DNA of 64,000 nt from Gemmatimonadota bacterium (GTDB lineage: Bacteria > Gemmatimonadota > Gemmatimonadetes > Gemmatimonadales > Gemmatimonadaceae). The first letter of the stretch is position 1. Each line of letters begins with the position of its first letter. Both the position numbers and the translations under genes were made by a program. Positions 17,528 through 25,554 of the stretch are shown here, piece by piece. The notes under the pieces are model-generated. The model was not told where the DNA came from and ran no database searches. It saw nothing but the letters and a program-made list of their open reading frames with translations. The stretch covers positions 186,001 through 250,000 of the forward strand of contig JAQBPX010000032.1 of NCBI GenBank assembly GCA_028287305.1, read 5' to 3'.

Positions 17528-18010
17528 ATGGAACTCGACTGGATCGATCACGCGCTCGTCACGGCGCTGCTGGGAAACGCCGACACGCGACTCGACGACC
17601 TGTCCTCACTCGTGAAGCTCGCTCCCTCGTCGGTCCACGATCGACTGGAACGGCTGGAACGCGGCGGGATCATCCGGCGCTGGACGATCCAGGCGGACGT
17701 GTCGGCGTTCGGACTGCAGATTCTCGCATACGTCCAGCTTCGCGCGTCGGTCCCGTGCTCGACGCTCGTCCGCAGGCTCGAGCCGTTTGATTCGGTCGAG
17801 GAATGTCACTCGGTCGCGGGAAGCAACAGCCTGTTGCTCAAGGTTCGCGTGGCCAACACGCAGGCCCTGCTCGACCTCGTCGAGGCGCTGCGCACCATCC
17901 CCGGCATCGAGGGAACCGAAACTGCGATCGTGCTGAAGACGCTGATCGAGCGCCCGGTCGTCCTGCCCGCGCCAGCGCGGCCGGGCCGGTCCCGGGACCG
18001 GTCGTCGTGA
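17528..18010 (+). CDS. Lrp/AsnC-family transcriptional regulator
   Basis: 160 residues. The N-terminal HTH (about 5-55) shows HALVTALLGNADTRLDDLSSL, then LAPSSVHDRLERLERGGIIRRW as turn and recognition helix. The RAM/ligand-binding domain follows (about 68-140) with ILAYVQLRAS, VEECHSVAGSNSLLLKVRV and LLDLVEALRTIPGI. The family usually binds amino acids and acts as octamers. I chose the ATG giving MELDWIDHAL; an upstream frame would overlap the divergent gene. A palindrome directly upstream suggests autoregulation together with control of the divergent isochorismatase-like gene. Confidence 0.9.
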   Translation: MELDWIDHALVTALLGNADTRLDDLSSLVKLAPSSVHDRLERLERGGIIRRWTIQADVSAFGLQILAYVQLRASVPCSTLVRRLEPFDSVEECHSVAGSNSLLLKVRVANTQALLDLVEALRTIPGIEGTETAIVLKTLIERPVVLPAPARPGRSRDRSS

Positions 18011-18111
18011 TCGCCGAGCACGATGTTGATAGCAGCCGCGGCGCTGTCGTCGCAGGCTTAAGGCAGTCCTCCTGTGACACGGCGTCACGCAGCCTCTCGA
18101 CGGAACCATCC

Positions 18112-18891
18112 ATGCTCCCGCGCTTCGCTGTCCGCATCACCCGCTCCGGCGTAATGCATTCCGCACTGGTGGCGACGTCGATCGTCGCGTGTGCCATCGC
18201 CCCTGCAGCTGCAGCCAGGGCGCAGGCCAGCCCGGCTTCCCGAACGCAGGTCGAGCGGATGCCTGCCGACCTCGAGACCCGGCTTGCCCTGAGTGCCTTG
18301 CCACCAACCATGCGCGACAAGGCGAGCGTGTACCTCCTCGACCCAGCCGTGGGGTATCAGCTGTCCCACGAGGGCACGAGCGGCGTCTCATGCCTGGTCC
18401 AGCGAACGGCGTGGGAGCAGTCGGAGTACCGCGGCGACGTCTACGTGCCTCGCTGCTACGATGCGGGAGGCTCGAAAACCTTCCTGCTCGTCCTGCTGGA
18501 CGCCGCGAAATTGCGTGCGGGCGGGATGAGTGCCGCCGCGCTCAAGGCGGAGATCGCGGGGCGGTTTGTGCGAAAGCAATACACCACCCCCGTGAAGGCT
18601 GGCCTGTCATACATGGTCGCACCCGTCATGCGAACCTGGAGCGACCACGATGGGATAGTGCACACGATGGCGGCGCCGCACGTGATGTTCTACGCGCCCG
18701 GCGTCACGAATTCGGACATCGGTGCGGATCCGTCCTCGCGCCCTTCGTTTCCGTTCGCGCTTCAGGAGGGCAACGCCGAGCAGACCTTCCTGGTGCAGTT
18801 GCTGGGCGAGGCGGAACGGGCCAGGATTGCCAGGGACGAAAAGGCGCTGCTGGCCGCGCTTTGCAGCTACCGCGCCTTGCTCTGCCTCTGA
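18112..18891 (+). CDS. Exported protein of unknown function
   Basis: 259 residues if it begins at 18112; an alternative in-frame ATG at 18154 gives a tighter signal peptide (MHSALVATSIVACAIAPAAA). Cleavage would be near ARAQA. The mature part has SALPPTMRDKASVYLLDPAVGY, SGVSCLVQRTAWEQ and HVMFYAPGVTNSDIGAD. It ends NAEQTFLVQLLGEAE followed by a Cys-containing tail. The PTMRD...YLL...GY and APH.MFYAPG pattern recurs in secreted proteins I have seen only as hypothetical. No enzymatic motif is recognised. It is followed 45 nt later by a DinB-like gene. Confidence 0.7.
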   Translation: MLPRFAVRITRSGVMHSALVATSIVACAIAPAAAARAQASPASRTQVERMPADLETRLALSALPPTMRDKASVYLLDPAVGYQLSHEGTSGVSCLVQRTAWEQSEYRGDVYVPRCYDAGGSKTFLLVLLDAAKLRAGGMSAAALKAEIAGRFVRKQYTTPVKAGLSYMVAPVMRTWSDHDGIVHTMAAPHVMFYAPGVTNSDIGADPSSRPSFPFALQEGNAEQTFLVQLLGEAERARIARDEKALLAALCSYRALLCL

Positions 18892-18936
18892 CGTTCCAGC
18901 CGCGCATCCCCCAACCGCCCACCACTGAGTCGACAG

Positions 18937-19425
18937 ATGAACACGCTGGAGATCGTCCGGACCCTGGCTACGCTGATGCGCGAGTTGCTCGAGGGCGCTA
19001 AGGCGTCGGAAAGCTCCTACATGCTGAATGGCGGTGATGTCGGCCTGCTTGCCTCGCTCGATCACCTTTCGGCCGAGGCGGCATCTACGTCGCGCGACGG
19101 CGGCGCTTCGATCGCCGCCCACACCGATCACCTCCGCTACGGCCTGTCGCTGATGAACCGCTGGGCGGCGGGTGAGAAGCCCTTCGGCGACGCGGAGTGG
19201 AGCACGAGTTGGCGCACGAGAACGGTGTCAGACGACGAGTGGAGTCGCCTTCGCGCGGAGCTGCGCCGCGAGGGGCAGCAATGGATCGAGGTCCTCGGGC
19301 AACCGCGAGACGTGAGCGAAGTGGAGCTCAACGGCATGGTGTCCAGCATCGCGCATCTCGCGTATCACCTTGGTGCGATCCGCCAGATAGACCGTGACGC
19401 GCGCGGCCCCGGCGCGAACGATTGA
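18937..19425 (+). CDS. DinB-superfamily protein
   Basis: 162-residue cytoplasmic four-helix protein. Probable metal-binding histidines are in IAAHTDHLRYGLSLMNRW and in SIAHLAYHLGAIRQID, the spacing expected for the DinB fold. The middle block DAEWSTSWRTRTVSDDEW is typical of small DinB-like proteins related to bacillithiol or mycothiol S-transferases. The reaction is unknown. It sits just after the exported hypothetical gene and is convergent with the NIPSNAP gene. Confidence 0.75.
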   Translation: MNTLEIVRTLATLMRELLEGAKASESSYMLNGGDVGLLASLDHLSAEAASTSRDGGASIAAHTDHLRYGLSLMNRWAAGEKPFGDAEWSTSWRTRTVSDDEWSRLRAELRREGQQWIEVLGQPRDVSEVELNGMVSSIAHLAYHLGAIRQIDRDARGPGAND

Positions 19426-19430
19426 GCAGT

Positions 19431-19453
19431 CCTCCTGCGACGTACGCAGGCGG
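19431..19453. terminator. Hairpin between convergent genes
   Basis: CCTCCTGCG (19431-19439) pairs with CGCAGGCGG (19445-19453), 8 of 9 positions, around a 5-nt loop. It lies in the 39-nt gap between the DinB-like and NIPSNAP genes. There is no T tract, so it is a possible bidirectional terminator only. Confidence 0.4.
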
Positions 19454-19464
19454 GCCCGCACGGC

Positions 19465-20313
19465 TCACTCGTGCAGGCGGGAGCGCACGGTGGGCGCGAG
19501 CCTGAGGACCTGCGGCTCCCGGACCATGGAGCTGAGTTCCACTTCGACGGAGTCACGCCAGCCGGGCGTCGTGGCGAGCGTACGCTGGAACTGCTCGTAT
19601 GCGCCCAGGTCCGGGAAGCGCGTGAACCAGACGAACACGTGCTCGCCCTCGCGCACCGGAAGCCGGGGAAAGTTGTTGCTGCTCCGTTCAGGGAGGAAAG
19701 TGGCGATGACGGGCGCTCCGGCGCCGGTGAGCAGCGGCGTTACGGATCGCTCGAAGAACTCCACGAACGCCTGCTCCTTCTGCTCCGTTGGATCGAGGTG
19801 ATAAATGGTGGCGACCACGAGCCCGCGCCGGGAACCCACGGCGCCCGCCGGCGGCCGGGGATTCGGGTCAAGGACGAATCCCGTGCCGGGATGCACGGGT
19901 CGGAGCAGCAGCACGTTGTCGTTGTCGATGATGGTGGCGTTGGCGGCGTCGCGACGCGATCGCCATGCAGTCCCACCGTAGAACTCCGTGAGGCCGCGAG
20001 CGCGATCCTCCATGGTGGGGAAGCCCCTCAGCCAGACGAACTTGTTCGGGTCGTCGATGTTGCGGAACTGGCCGATCACCGTGATGCCGGCGGATTCCTG
20101 CGGCTCGACGAAGGCGGCATCGAACATCGAAATCAGGTCGTCACGCCTCCGGAGCTGCGTGGTGTACTGGCGGAGCTCCACGATCGGTGACGGATCAGTG
20201 CCTGGCAGCGTGTCGCGCATGGGGGTTTTCGAAGGCGATGGGGCGAGCGTCACGCCGACAGCGACGCTGAGGAACGTGAACACTCGTACGGCGCTGCTGG
20301 GCGCAGGGGACAC
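19465..20313 (-). CDS. NIPSNAP-family protein with N-terminal export-like segment
   Basis: 282 residues, starting at GTG with a GAGG ribosome site 6 nt upstream. The N-terminal hydrophobic stretch VFTFLSVAVGVTLAP may be a signal peptide. NIPSNAP domain (ferredoxin-like, duplicated) blocks are IVELRQYTTQLRRRDDLISMF, FVEPQESAGITVIGQF, DDPNKFVWLRGFPTMEDRARGL, AWRSRRDAANATI and DNVLLLRPVHPG. A second repeat begins ATIYHLDPTEQKEQAFVEFF. Function of bacterial NIPSNAP proteins is not defined. It is convergent with the DinB-like gene and divergent from the DUF2911 gene. Confidence 0.82.
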   Translation of the reverse strand: MSPAPSSAVRVFTFLSVAVGVTLAPSPSKTPMRDTLPGTDPSPIVELRQYTTQLRRRDDLISMFDAAFVEPQESAGITVIGQFRNIDDPNKFVWLRGFPTMEDRARGLTEFYGGTAWRSRRDAANATIIDNDNVLLLRPVHPGTGFVLDPNPRPPAGAVGSRRGLVVATIYHLDPTEQKEQAFVEFFERSVTPLLTGAGAPVIATFLPERSSNNFPRLPVREGEHVFVWFTRFPDLGAYEQFQRTLATTPGWRDSVEVELSSMVREPQVLRLAPTVRSRLHE

Positions 20314-20452
20314 GGGATTCCTCGGTCATGTTTGGGGGGCCTTGGCGAATTGCTCCCATAGTCTGGAATGGCTGCGCAGTCGCGCCAGTGCCGCTTCGAT
20401 GCACCGGGAACGGACCACTTCTGCTGGGCCGCGCGCCGTGGCAGCTTTCGGC

Positions 20453-20992
20453 ATGACGCGCTCACGCATCCTGTCGCTGGCCGCACTCGTACTCGGGTTG
20501 GCCCACCCAGCTTCGGGGCAGGGCTATCCCTTCAGCCAGCGCGGCAGCGTGACGCAGGACATCGCGCTCACGAAGATCAGCATCAGCTACGGCCGGCCCG
20601 TCGCCCGCGGCCGCGCGCTGTTCGGCGCGCTCGTGCCGTGGGACAGCATCTGGCATCCCGGCGCCGACTCCGCCACGCGCATCGTGATCGACCGCGACAT
20701 CGTGATCGAGGACAACGCGCTCCAGGCGGGCGAGTACTCGCTCTGGCTGGTGCCCCGAGAGCACGCGAGATGGACGGTGATCTTCCATCGCGCCGCGCAC
20801 ACCTTCCACAAGCCGTATCCCGGCGCGAGCGGTGAGGTGCTGCGGCTCGACGTCTCGCCGGAGCAGCTCTCGAACGTCGAGTCGCTGGTGATCTACTTCC
20901 CGCGCGTCATTCGGGACGAGGGTGACCTGCGCATTCACTGGGGCACGACCGGCGTGACGATGCACATCAGGGCACCGTACAAGGGTGAGTGA
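20453..20992 (+). CDS. Secreted DUF2911 protein
   Basis: 179 residues with the signal peptide MTRSRILSLAALVLGLAHPASG. DUF2911 blocks are ISISYGRPVARGRALFG, VPWDSIWHPGADSATRIVI, ALQAGEYSLWLVPREH, WTVIFHRAAHTFHKPYP and VIYFPRVIRDEGDLRIHWG. The family is abundant in Bacteroidota and Gemmatimonadota and has no known function. I used the ATG that begins the signal peptide. Its stop overlaps the start of the following lipase-like gene by 8 nt, so the two are coupled. Confidence 0.85.
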   Translation: MTRSRILSLAALVLGLAHPASGQGYPFSQRGSVTQDIALTKISISYGRPVARGRALFGALVPWDSIWHPGADSATRIVIDRDIVIEDNALQAGEYSLWLVPREHARWTVIFHRAAHTFHKPYPGASGEVLRLDVSPEQLSNVESLVIYFPRVIRDEGDLRIHWGTTGVTMHIRAPYKGE

Positions 20993-21785
20993 GCCTGCAC
21001 TGTACGAGCGCGACTGGGCGCCGCCCGCCAGCGCCGCGCCGCGCGGCGCGATCATGCTGGTGCACGGACTGGGCGAGCACTCCGGACGCTACGCGCACGT
21101 GGCCACCGCCCTCGCCGCCGCAGGCTTCACCGTGCGCGCCTACGACCAGCGCGGCTTCGGGAGATCCCCCGGGCCGCGCGGCACCATCCCAGGCAACGAC
21201 GCGCTGCTGGATGACCTCAAGGTGGAGTTCGAGCGTTTCTCGCAGGTCCATGAGGATCCCTTCCTCTTCGGGCACAGTCTCGGCGGGTTGGTGGTGGCGC
21301 GAGCCGTGACCGCGGGCGTGGTGACGCCGCGCGCCATGGTGCTGTCGTCACCCGCCTTCACGCCCCGGATGAACGCGTTCGATCGTGTGGCCACCCGCAT
21401 TGGCATGCGACTCGCACCCAACCTGCGCGTGCCCCACCCCCTGAGGCTCGACAAGCTCTCCCACGATCCCGTGAATGCCGTCGCGATCGCTTCCGACCCG
21501 CTCTGCCACGACCGGGTGACGCCGCGCCTCGCGGCGTTCCTCCGCGACGCCGGCGAGCAGGCGATCAGCGACGCGTCGCGCTGTCACGTGCCCACGCTGC
21601 TGCTCGTGTCGGGTGACGACATGCTCGTGGATCCGGAAGGCTCGCGCCGCTTTCGCGAATCGCTCCCGCCGGGCGTCGGCAGCATGAAGGTGTATCCCAC
21701 GCTCTGGCACGAGATCCTGAACGAGCTCCCCGCCGATCGCGACGCGATCATGGCGACCATGATCGACTGGCTGGCCATCACATGA
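20985..21785 (+). CDS. Monoacylglycerol-lipase-like alpha/beta hydrolase (Hydrolase_4)
   Basis: 266 residues, GTG start inside the end of the DUF2911 gene. It has IMLVHGLGEHSGRYAHVA, the AYDQRGFGRSPGPRG cap entry, the nucleophile elbow LFGHSLGGLVVAR (Ser at about 97), an Asp in LLVSGDDMLVDPEG and a His in LWHEILNE. These are the hallmarks of lysophospholipase/monoacylglycerol lipase-like enzymes that cleave acyl esters. It has no signal peptide. The stop overlaps the RNB-gene ATG (ATGA). Confidence 0.9.
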   Translation: MSEPALYERDWAPPASAAPRGAIMLVHGLGEHSGRYAHVATALAAAGFTVRAYDQRGFGRSPGPRGTIPGNDALLDDLKVEFERFSQVHEDPFLFGHSLGGLVVARAVTAGVVTPRAMVLSSPAFTPRMNAFDRVATRIGMRLAPNLRVPHPLRLDKLSHDPVNAVAIASDPLCHDRVTPRLAAFLRDAGEQAISDASRCHVPTLLLVSGDDMLVDPEGSRRFRESLPPGVGSMKVYPTLWHEILNELPADRDAIMATMIDWLAIT

Positions 21786-23827
21786 CTCCGCAGGGACGCA
21801 CTTCACCACTTCGCGCGGCCGCTGCCGCCGCCATGCGCGCCAACGGCTTCGAGCCGGAGTTCGCGCCCGACGTGATGCGGGAGGTGGGCGCGATCGCACT
21901 GCCCGACAGCGCCCACCTCACGAAGGGGACGCTCGACCTCCGTGCGCTGCCGTGGTCATCGATCGACAATCGCGAATCGCGCGACCTCGACCAGATCGAG
22001 GCCTCGGAGCGCCTTCCCGACGGCGCGATCCTCGTGCGGATCGGTGTGGCCGACGTGGAGTCACTCGTGCCGCTCGGCTCGCATGCGGACGTGCACGCAG
22101 CCGCGAATGCGACCTCCGTCTACACGGGCGTCGCGACGTTCCCGATGCTCCCGGAGCGGCTCTCCACCGACCTGACCTCGCTCAACGAGGCGGAGGATCG
22201 CCTGGCGGTCGTCATCGGGTTCGTGGTCGCGACGGACGGGGCGCTGCGCGACGTGACGGTGAGTCGCGCGCTCGTGCGCAACACGGCGAAGCTCGTGTAC
22301 GAGGACGTCGGCGCCTGGCTCGACGGCAAGGGCGCGATGCCGCGCGCGATCGAGCGGCAGCCGGTGCTCCGCGAACAGCTCCTGATGCAGGACGAGGCAG
22401 CCCAGCGACTGCGCTCCGCGCGCAACCTGGCGGGCGCCCTCAACTTCGAGAGCGTGGAGGCGTCGCCCGTGGTGGTGAACGGCAAGGTGATCGACCTTGC
22501 CATCGCGAAGCGCAATCGCGCGCGCGACCTGATCGAGGACTTCATGGTGGCCGCGAATCGTGCGGTGGCGATGTTCCTCGTCGATCGCGGATCCGCCTCG
22601 CTGCGGCGCGTGGTGCGCGAGCCCAAGCGGTGGGATCGCATCGTGGCGCTGGCCGAGGAGATCGGCGACACGCTGCCGGATGCGCCGGACAACCGCGCGC
22701 TCGCGCAGTTCCTCGAGCGCCGCCGCGCCGCGGACCCGGCGCACTTCGCGGACCTGTCGCTGTCGGTGGTGAAGCTGCTCGGTCCGGGCGTGTACGTGCT
22801 CGAGCGCCGGCTCGGCGACCGGAAGGGCGCTGGCCACTTCGGCCTCGCCGTCGCGGACTACGTGCACTCCACCGCGCCCAACCGCAGGTTCGCGGACCTC
22901 GTGACGCAGCGGATGTTGCGCGCGGCGGGAGAGGGCGGCGCTCCCCCCTACACCGACGACGAACTGATCGCCATCGCCGCGCGCTGCACCGAGCGCGGCG
23001 AGGCCGCGCGCAAGGTGGAGCGCACCATGCGCAAGGTGATCGGCGCCTCGATGCTGGCCGAGCGCGTGGGGGAGAGCTTCGCGGCGATCGTCACCGCGTC
23101 GTCGCCGAAGGGCGTGTACGCGCGCGTGCTCAGTCCGCCCGTGGAGGGGCGCGTGGTGCGGGGCGGTCGCGGGCTCGACGTGGGCGACACGGTGCGCCTC
23201 AAGCTGCTGGTGGCCGACGCCCAGAAGGGCTACATCGACTTCGCGCACGAGGGCGGGGAAGCGGATCGCAAGCGGGAGCGCAGTTCCCGCAAGAAGGCCG
23301 CGGCCGATCGCATGCACGCGCGGATCGGGGAGACCTTCGACGCGACGGTCACCGGCGTCTCGGCCAGCGGCACGTACGTGCGCCTGGCTGACGGATCGGC
23401 CGAGGGGCGCGTGGTCCGTGGCTTCAAGTCACTGTCGGCGGGGATGGTCGTGAAGGTGAAGCTCGTGGACACCGACAGCGTGCACGGCTTCATCGACTTC
23501 GAGCATGCAGCAGGCGTCGCGCCCGAGAAGGAGGCACGGCTGGCGCGCAAGCGCGCCGCCGCCCTGGCGCTGCAGGGCCGGGTGGGTGAGCACTTCCAGG
23601 CGGTGGTCACTGGCGTGTTCGCGGGCGCAACCTGGATTCGCATCGAGCCAGCGGACCCATCATCCGAGGTCATCGAGGGACGCCTGGTGCGCGGGCGGCG
23701 TGGGCTGGCGGTGGGCGATGCGATCGGCGCACTGCTGCTCACGGCCGATCCCGAGCGCGGGTTCATCGACTTCGCGCGCGAAGACGAGTTCGGCCTGCTC
23801 CATGACTCGGACTCGCCCTACAAGTGA
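21782..23827 (+). CDS. RNase II/R-family exoribonuclease with three C-terminal OB/S1-like repeats
   Basis: 681 residues. The RNB catalytic domain (about 40-400) carries SSIDNRESRDLDQIE, where three of the four canonical metal aspartates are kept and the fourth is Gln. It also carries VADYVHSTAPNRRFADLVTQR, the RNA-binding arginine block. There are no N-terminal cold-shock domains. The C-terminal third holds three tandem units (about 430-500, 515-585 and 600-670), each starting R(I/V)GE.F.A.VTG and ending G.IDF. They look like S1/OB modules. 3'-to-5' RNA decay is the expected activity. The ATG overlaps the lipase stop. Confidence 0.9.
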   Translation: MTPQGRTSPLRAAAAAAMRANGFEPEFAPDVMREVGAIALPDSAHLTKGTLDLRALPWSSIDNRESRDLDQIEASERLPDGAILVRIGVADVESLVPLGSHADVHAAANATSVYTGVATFPMLPERLSTDLTSLNEAEDRLAVVIGFVVATDGALRDVTVSRALVRNTAKLVYEDVGAWLDGKGAMPRAIERQPVLREQLLMQDEAAQRLRSARNLAGALNFESVEASPVVVNGKVIDLAIAKRNRARDLIEDFMVAANRAVAMFLVDRGSASLRRVVREPKRWDRIVALAEEIGDTLPDAPDNRALAQFLERRRAADPAHFADLSLSVVKLLGPGVYVLERRLGDRKGAGHFGLAVADYVHSTAPNRRFADLVTQRMLRAAGEGGAPPYTDDELIAIAARCTERGEAARKVERTMRKVIGASMLAERVGESFAAIVTASSPKGVYARVLSPPVEGRVVRGGRGLDVGDTVRLKLLVADAQKGYIDFAHEGGEADRKRERSSRKKAAADRMHARIGETFDATVTGVSASGTYVRLADGSAEGRVVRGFKSLSAGMVVKVKLVDTDSVHGFIDFEHAAGVAPEKEARLARKRAAALALQGRVGEHFQAVVTGVFAGATWIRIEPADPSSEVIEGRLVRGRRGLAVGDAIGALLLTADPERGFIDFAREDEFGLLHDSDSPYK

Positions 23828-23840
23828 CGCGCGGGACGTC

Positions 23841-24539
23841 CTACGCGCGCTGTAGCGTGGTCGAGCGCTCCCGCGTGAGCGTCCGCACGCGCTCATAGAC
23901 CACTGCGCTCATCGCGGCCACCAGCGTGCCCACGCTCCAGCCGCCGATCACGTCGGTGGCCCAGTGCACGTCCAGGTACACCCGGCTCGTGCCGATGAGC
24001 GCCGGGGGGACGATCGCGAGGGCGGCAGCGACTTCCTTCGGGATCATCTCCTCGCGCCAGAGCACGTAGGCGAGCGTGCCGAAGACCGCTGCACTCGTGG
24101 CGGAATGGCCGCTGGGAAAGGAGTAGTGTGCCACCTTGCGACGCGTCGCGCCCTCGGGGCGCTGCCGCCGGAACAGTTGCTTGACCAGGCTGAACACCGA
24201 CAGCGCGACCGCCGGCGCGAGCATCACCGCCCCGGCGATCGGCAGGTTGCGCTGCTTCCGGAGCCAGATGCCGATCACCACGCTCATCGGGATCACCACC
24301 GAGGGCCCGCCCGAGTTCGTGACGAACAGGAAGAAGCGCTCGCCGAGCGCGGTCTGGCGCGCGAGGAACCAGGCGCGAATGGGCTCGTCGAACGGCGCCG
24401 TCTCCTTCGAGAACACGTCCTCTCCCACCTTGAGGCAGCCCGCGAGTGCGGCAGTCGAAAGTGTCGCGAGCAGGATGACGTGCGACTGCAGTCCCTCGGG
24501 CTTGCGACGGATGCGGGGCGCGCGAGCGGCCACGCTCAT
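23841..24539 (-). CDS. PAP2-superfamily membrane phosphatase
   Basis: 232 residues with about five membrane helices. The three phosphatase motifs are KQLFRRQRPEG (C1, K-x6-RP), SFPSGHSATS (C2) and SRVYLDVHWATDVIGG (C3), all with catalytic residues intact. Likely substrates are lipid phosphates such as undecaprenyl pyrophosphate or phosphatidylglycerophosphate. It is preceded 15 nt upstream by a second, more divergent PAP2 gene on the same strand, so the two probably share a transcript. Confidence 0.9.
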   Translation of the reverse strand: MSVAARAPRIRRKPEGLQSHVILLATLSTAALAGCLKVGEDVFSKETAPFDEPIRAWFLARQTALGERFFLFVTNSGGPSVVIPMSVVIGIWLRKQRNLPIAGAVMLAPAVALSVFSLVKQLFRRQRPEGATRRKVAHYSFPSGHSATSAAVFGTLAYVLWREEMIPKEVAAALAIVPPALIGTSRVYLDVHWATDVIGGWSVGTLVAAMSAVVYERVRTLTRERSTTLQRA

Positions 24540-24554
24540 GCGCTCATCCGCACG

Positions 24555-25400
24555 TCAGCGAACCTGGAAGGACCACGCCATCACGCCGCCCCCCTGCGCA
24601 TTCGGCATCACGCTGGTGCTGAGGAGGATGCGGTCCACGAAGTTGTCCGGGTGCGCATGCGAGTAGCGAACCACCTTCAACCCGCTGAACGTGCCGATGC
24701 CGGCGCCGAGCGCCACGTCACTGGCCCAGTGCCGGTTGTGATACATGCGGGACAGCCCCACGAGGGCGGCGCCGCCGTAGAGCACGGGCGCCACGATGTT
24801 CGTGTGTCCGGGCCAGATGCGGCGCGCCTCGCTGGTCACGGACGACGCCACCGCGAACGCGACAGTCGTATGACCGGAGGGGAATGAAGCCCGGTCAGTG
24901 CCGGAGAAGCCCCCGCCGAACTTGAAGTCGCGAGGGTTGGTGTCATTGCTCACGTAGGGGCGCGCGCGACCGAGCGCGCCCTTGAGGATGCCCGTGATCC
25001 CCGTGGCGAGGATGGCCGCCTCGGTGCCGTGCCAGCCCAGGTCCGCGACGTCCGGATGGTGCGCGAGCTTGCCGTACGCGTACAGTGCGGGGCCAATGAT
25101 GTACGCACCCGGCGACGCGATCAGCTCGACACCGGTGGCGGTATGGTCGAAGAACTTGTTGGCCTTCGAGTTCTCGTTCTGCAGGCGTCGTGCGATCGAC
25201 TTGTCCGCGGGAAACATCGCGAAGGTGAGCCCCACGAATCCTCCCGCCAGCGCAAGATCCTTCATGGTGAAGAGCGTCTGGTTCTTCCGCGTGGTGTCGG
25301 TGGCGACCGGTGCCTGCGCGGCAAGCGAGAGCATGGGCAGGATGCCGACGATCAACTGCATCGCGGCGCGACGGGCATGAGATGTCGTGAGAGGGCGCAT
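24555..25400 (-). CDS. Exported/outer-membrane-type PAP2-superfamily phosphatase
   Basis: 281 residues from ATG 25400; an ATG at 25361 (MQLIVGILPMLSLAAQA) would give a cleaner signal peptide. The mature part shows GALGRARPYVSND (C1), ASFPSGHTTVAFAVAS (C2) and LSRMYHNRHWASDVALG (C3), so the catalytic set is complete. Unlike its neighbour it begins with a signal-peptide-like segment and ends with a beta-like tail (GGGVMAWSFQVR), which suggests a periplasmic location. No clear ribosome site is seen for either start. Divergent from the lipoprotein gene at 25555. Confidence 0.82.
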   Translation of the reverse strand: MRPLTTSHARRAAMQLIVGILPMLSLAAQAPVATDTTRKNQTLFTMKDLALAGGFVGLTFAMFPADKSIARRLQNENSKANKFFDHTATGVELIASPGAYIIGPALYAYGKLAHHPDVADLGWHGTEAAILATGITGILKGALGRARPYVSNDTNPRDFKFGGGFSGTDRASFPSGHTTVAFAVASSVTSEARRIWPGHTNIVAPVLYGGAALVGLSRMYHNRHWASDVALGAGIGTFSGLKVVRYSHAHPDNFVDRILLSTSVMPNAQGGGVMAWSFQVR

Positions 25401-25541
25401 GCGGCGAGGACTTGCACGATTCGCGCTCACGCATGACCCTGTTATCCCCCTGTCAGCAACGCTTGCGAGCTGTACCATTCGCAAGGCCGAGTTCGCTTCG
25501 CGCCGCAACTATTGACTGTAGGGAACGACTCGCGGAAGTGC

Positions 25542-25547
25542 TAGCGT
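25542..25547 (+). promoter_or_regulatory. Leaderless-type -10 box (TAGCGT)
   Basis: TAGCGT ends 7 nt before ATG 25555 and no Shine-Dalgarno is present. A TTGACT lies further upstream at 25512-25517, but the 24-nt spacing is too long for a normal pair. Confidence 0.35.
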
Positions 25548-25554
25548 GTAATCC

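Noticed and set aside
18063-19441. 16-nt direct repeats (GCAGTCCTCCTG[T/C]GAC) flanking 18112-19425, as if ends of an inserted cassette
   Set aside because: A 15 of 16 match is expected by chance several times in 64 kb, no recombinase is nearby, and the second copy is part of a hairpin.
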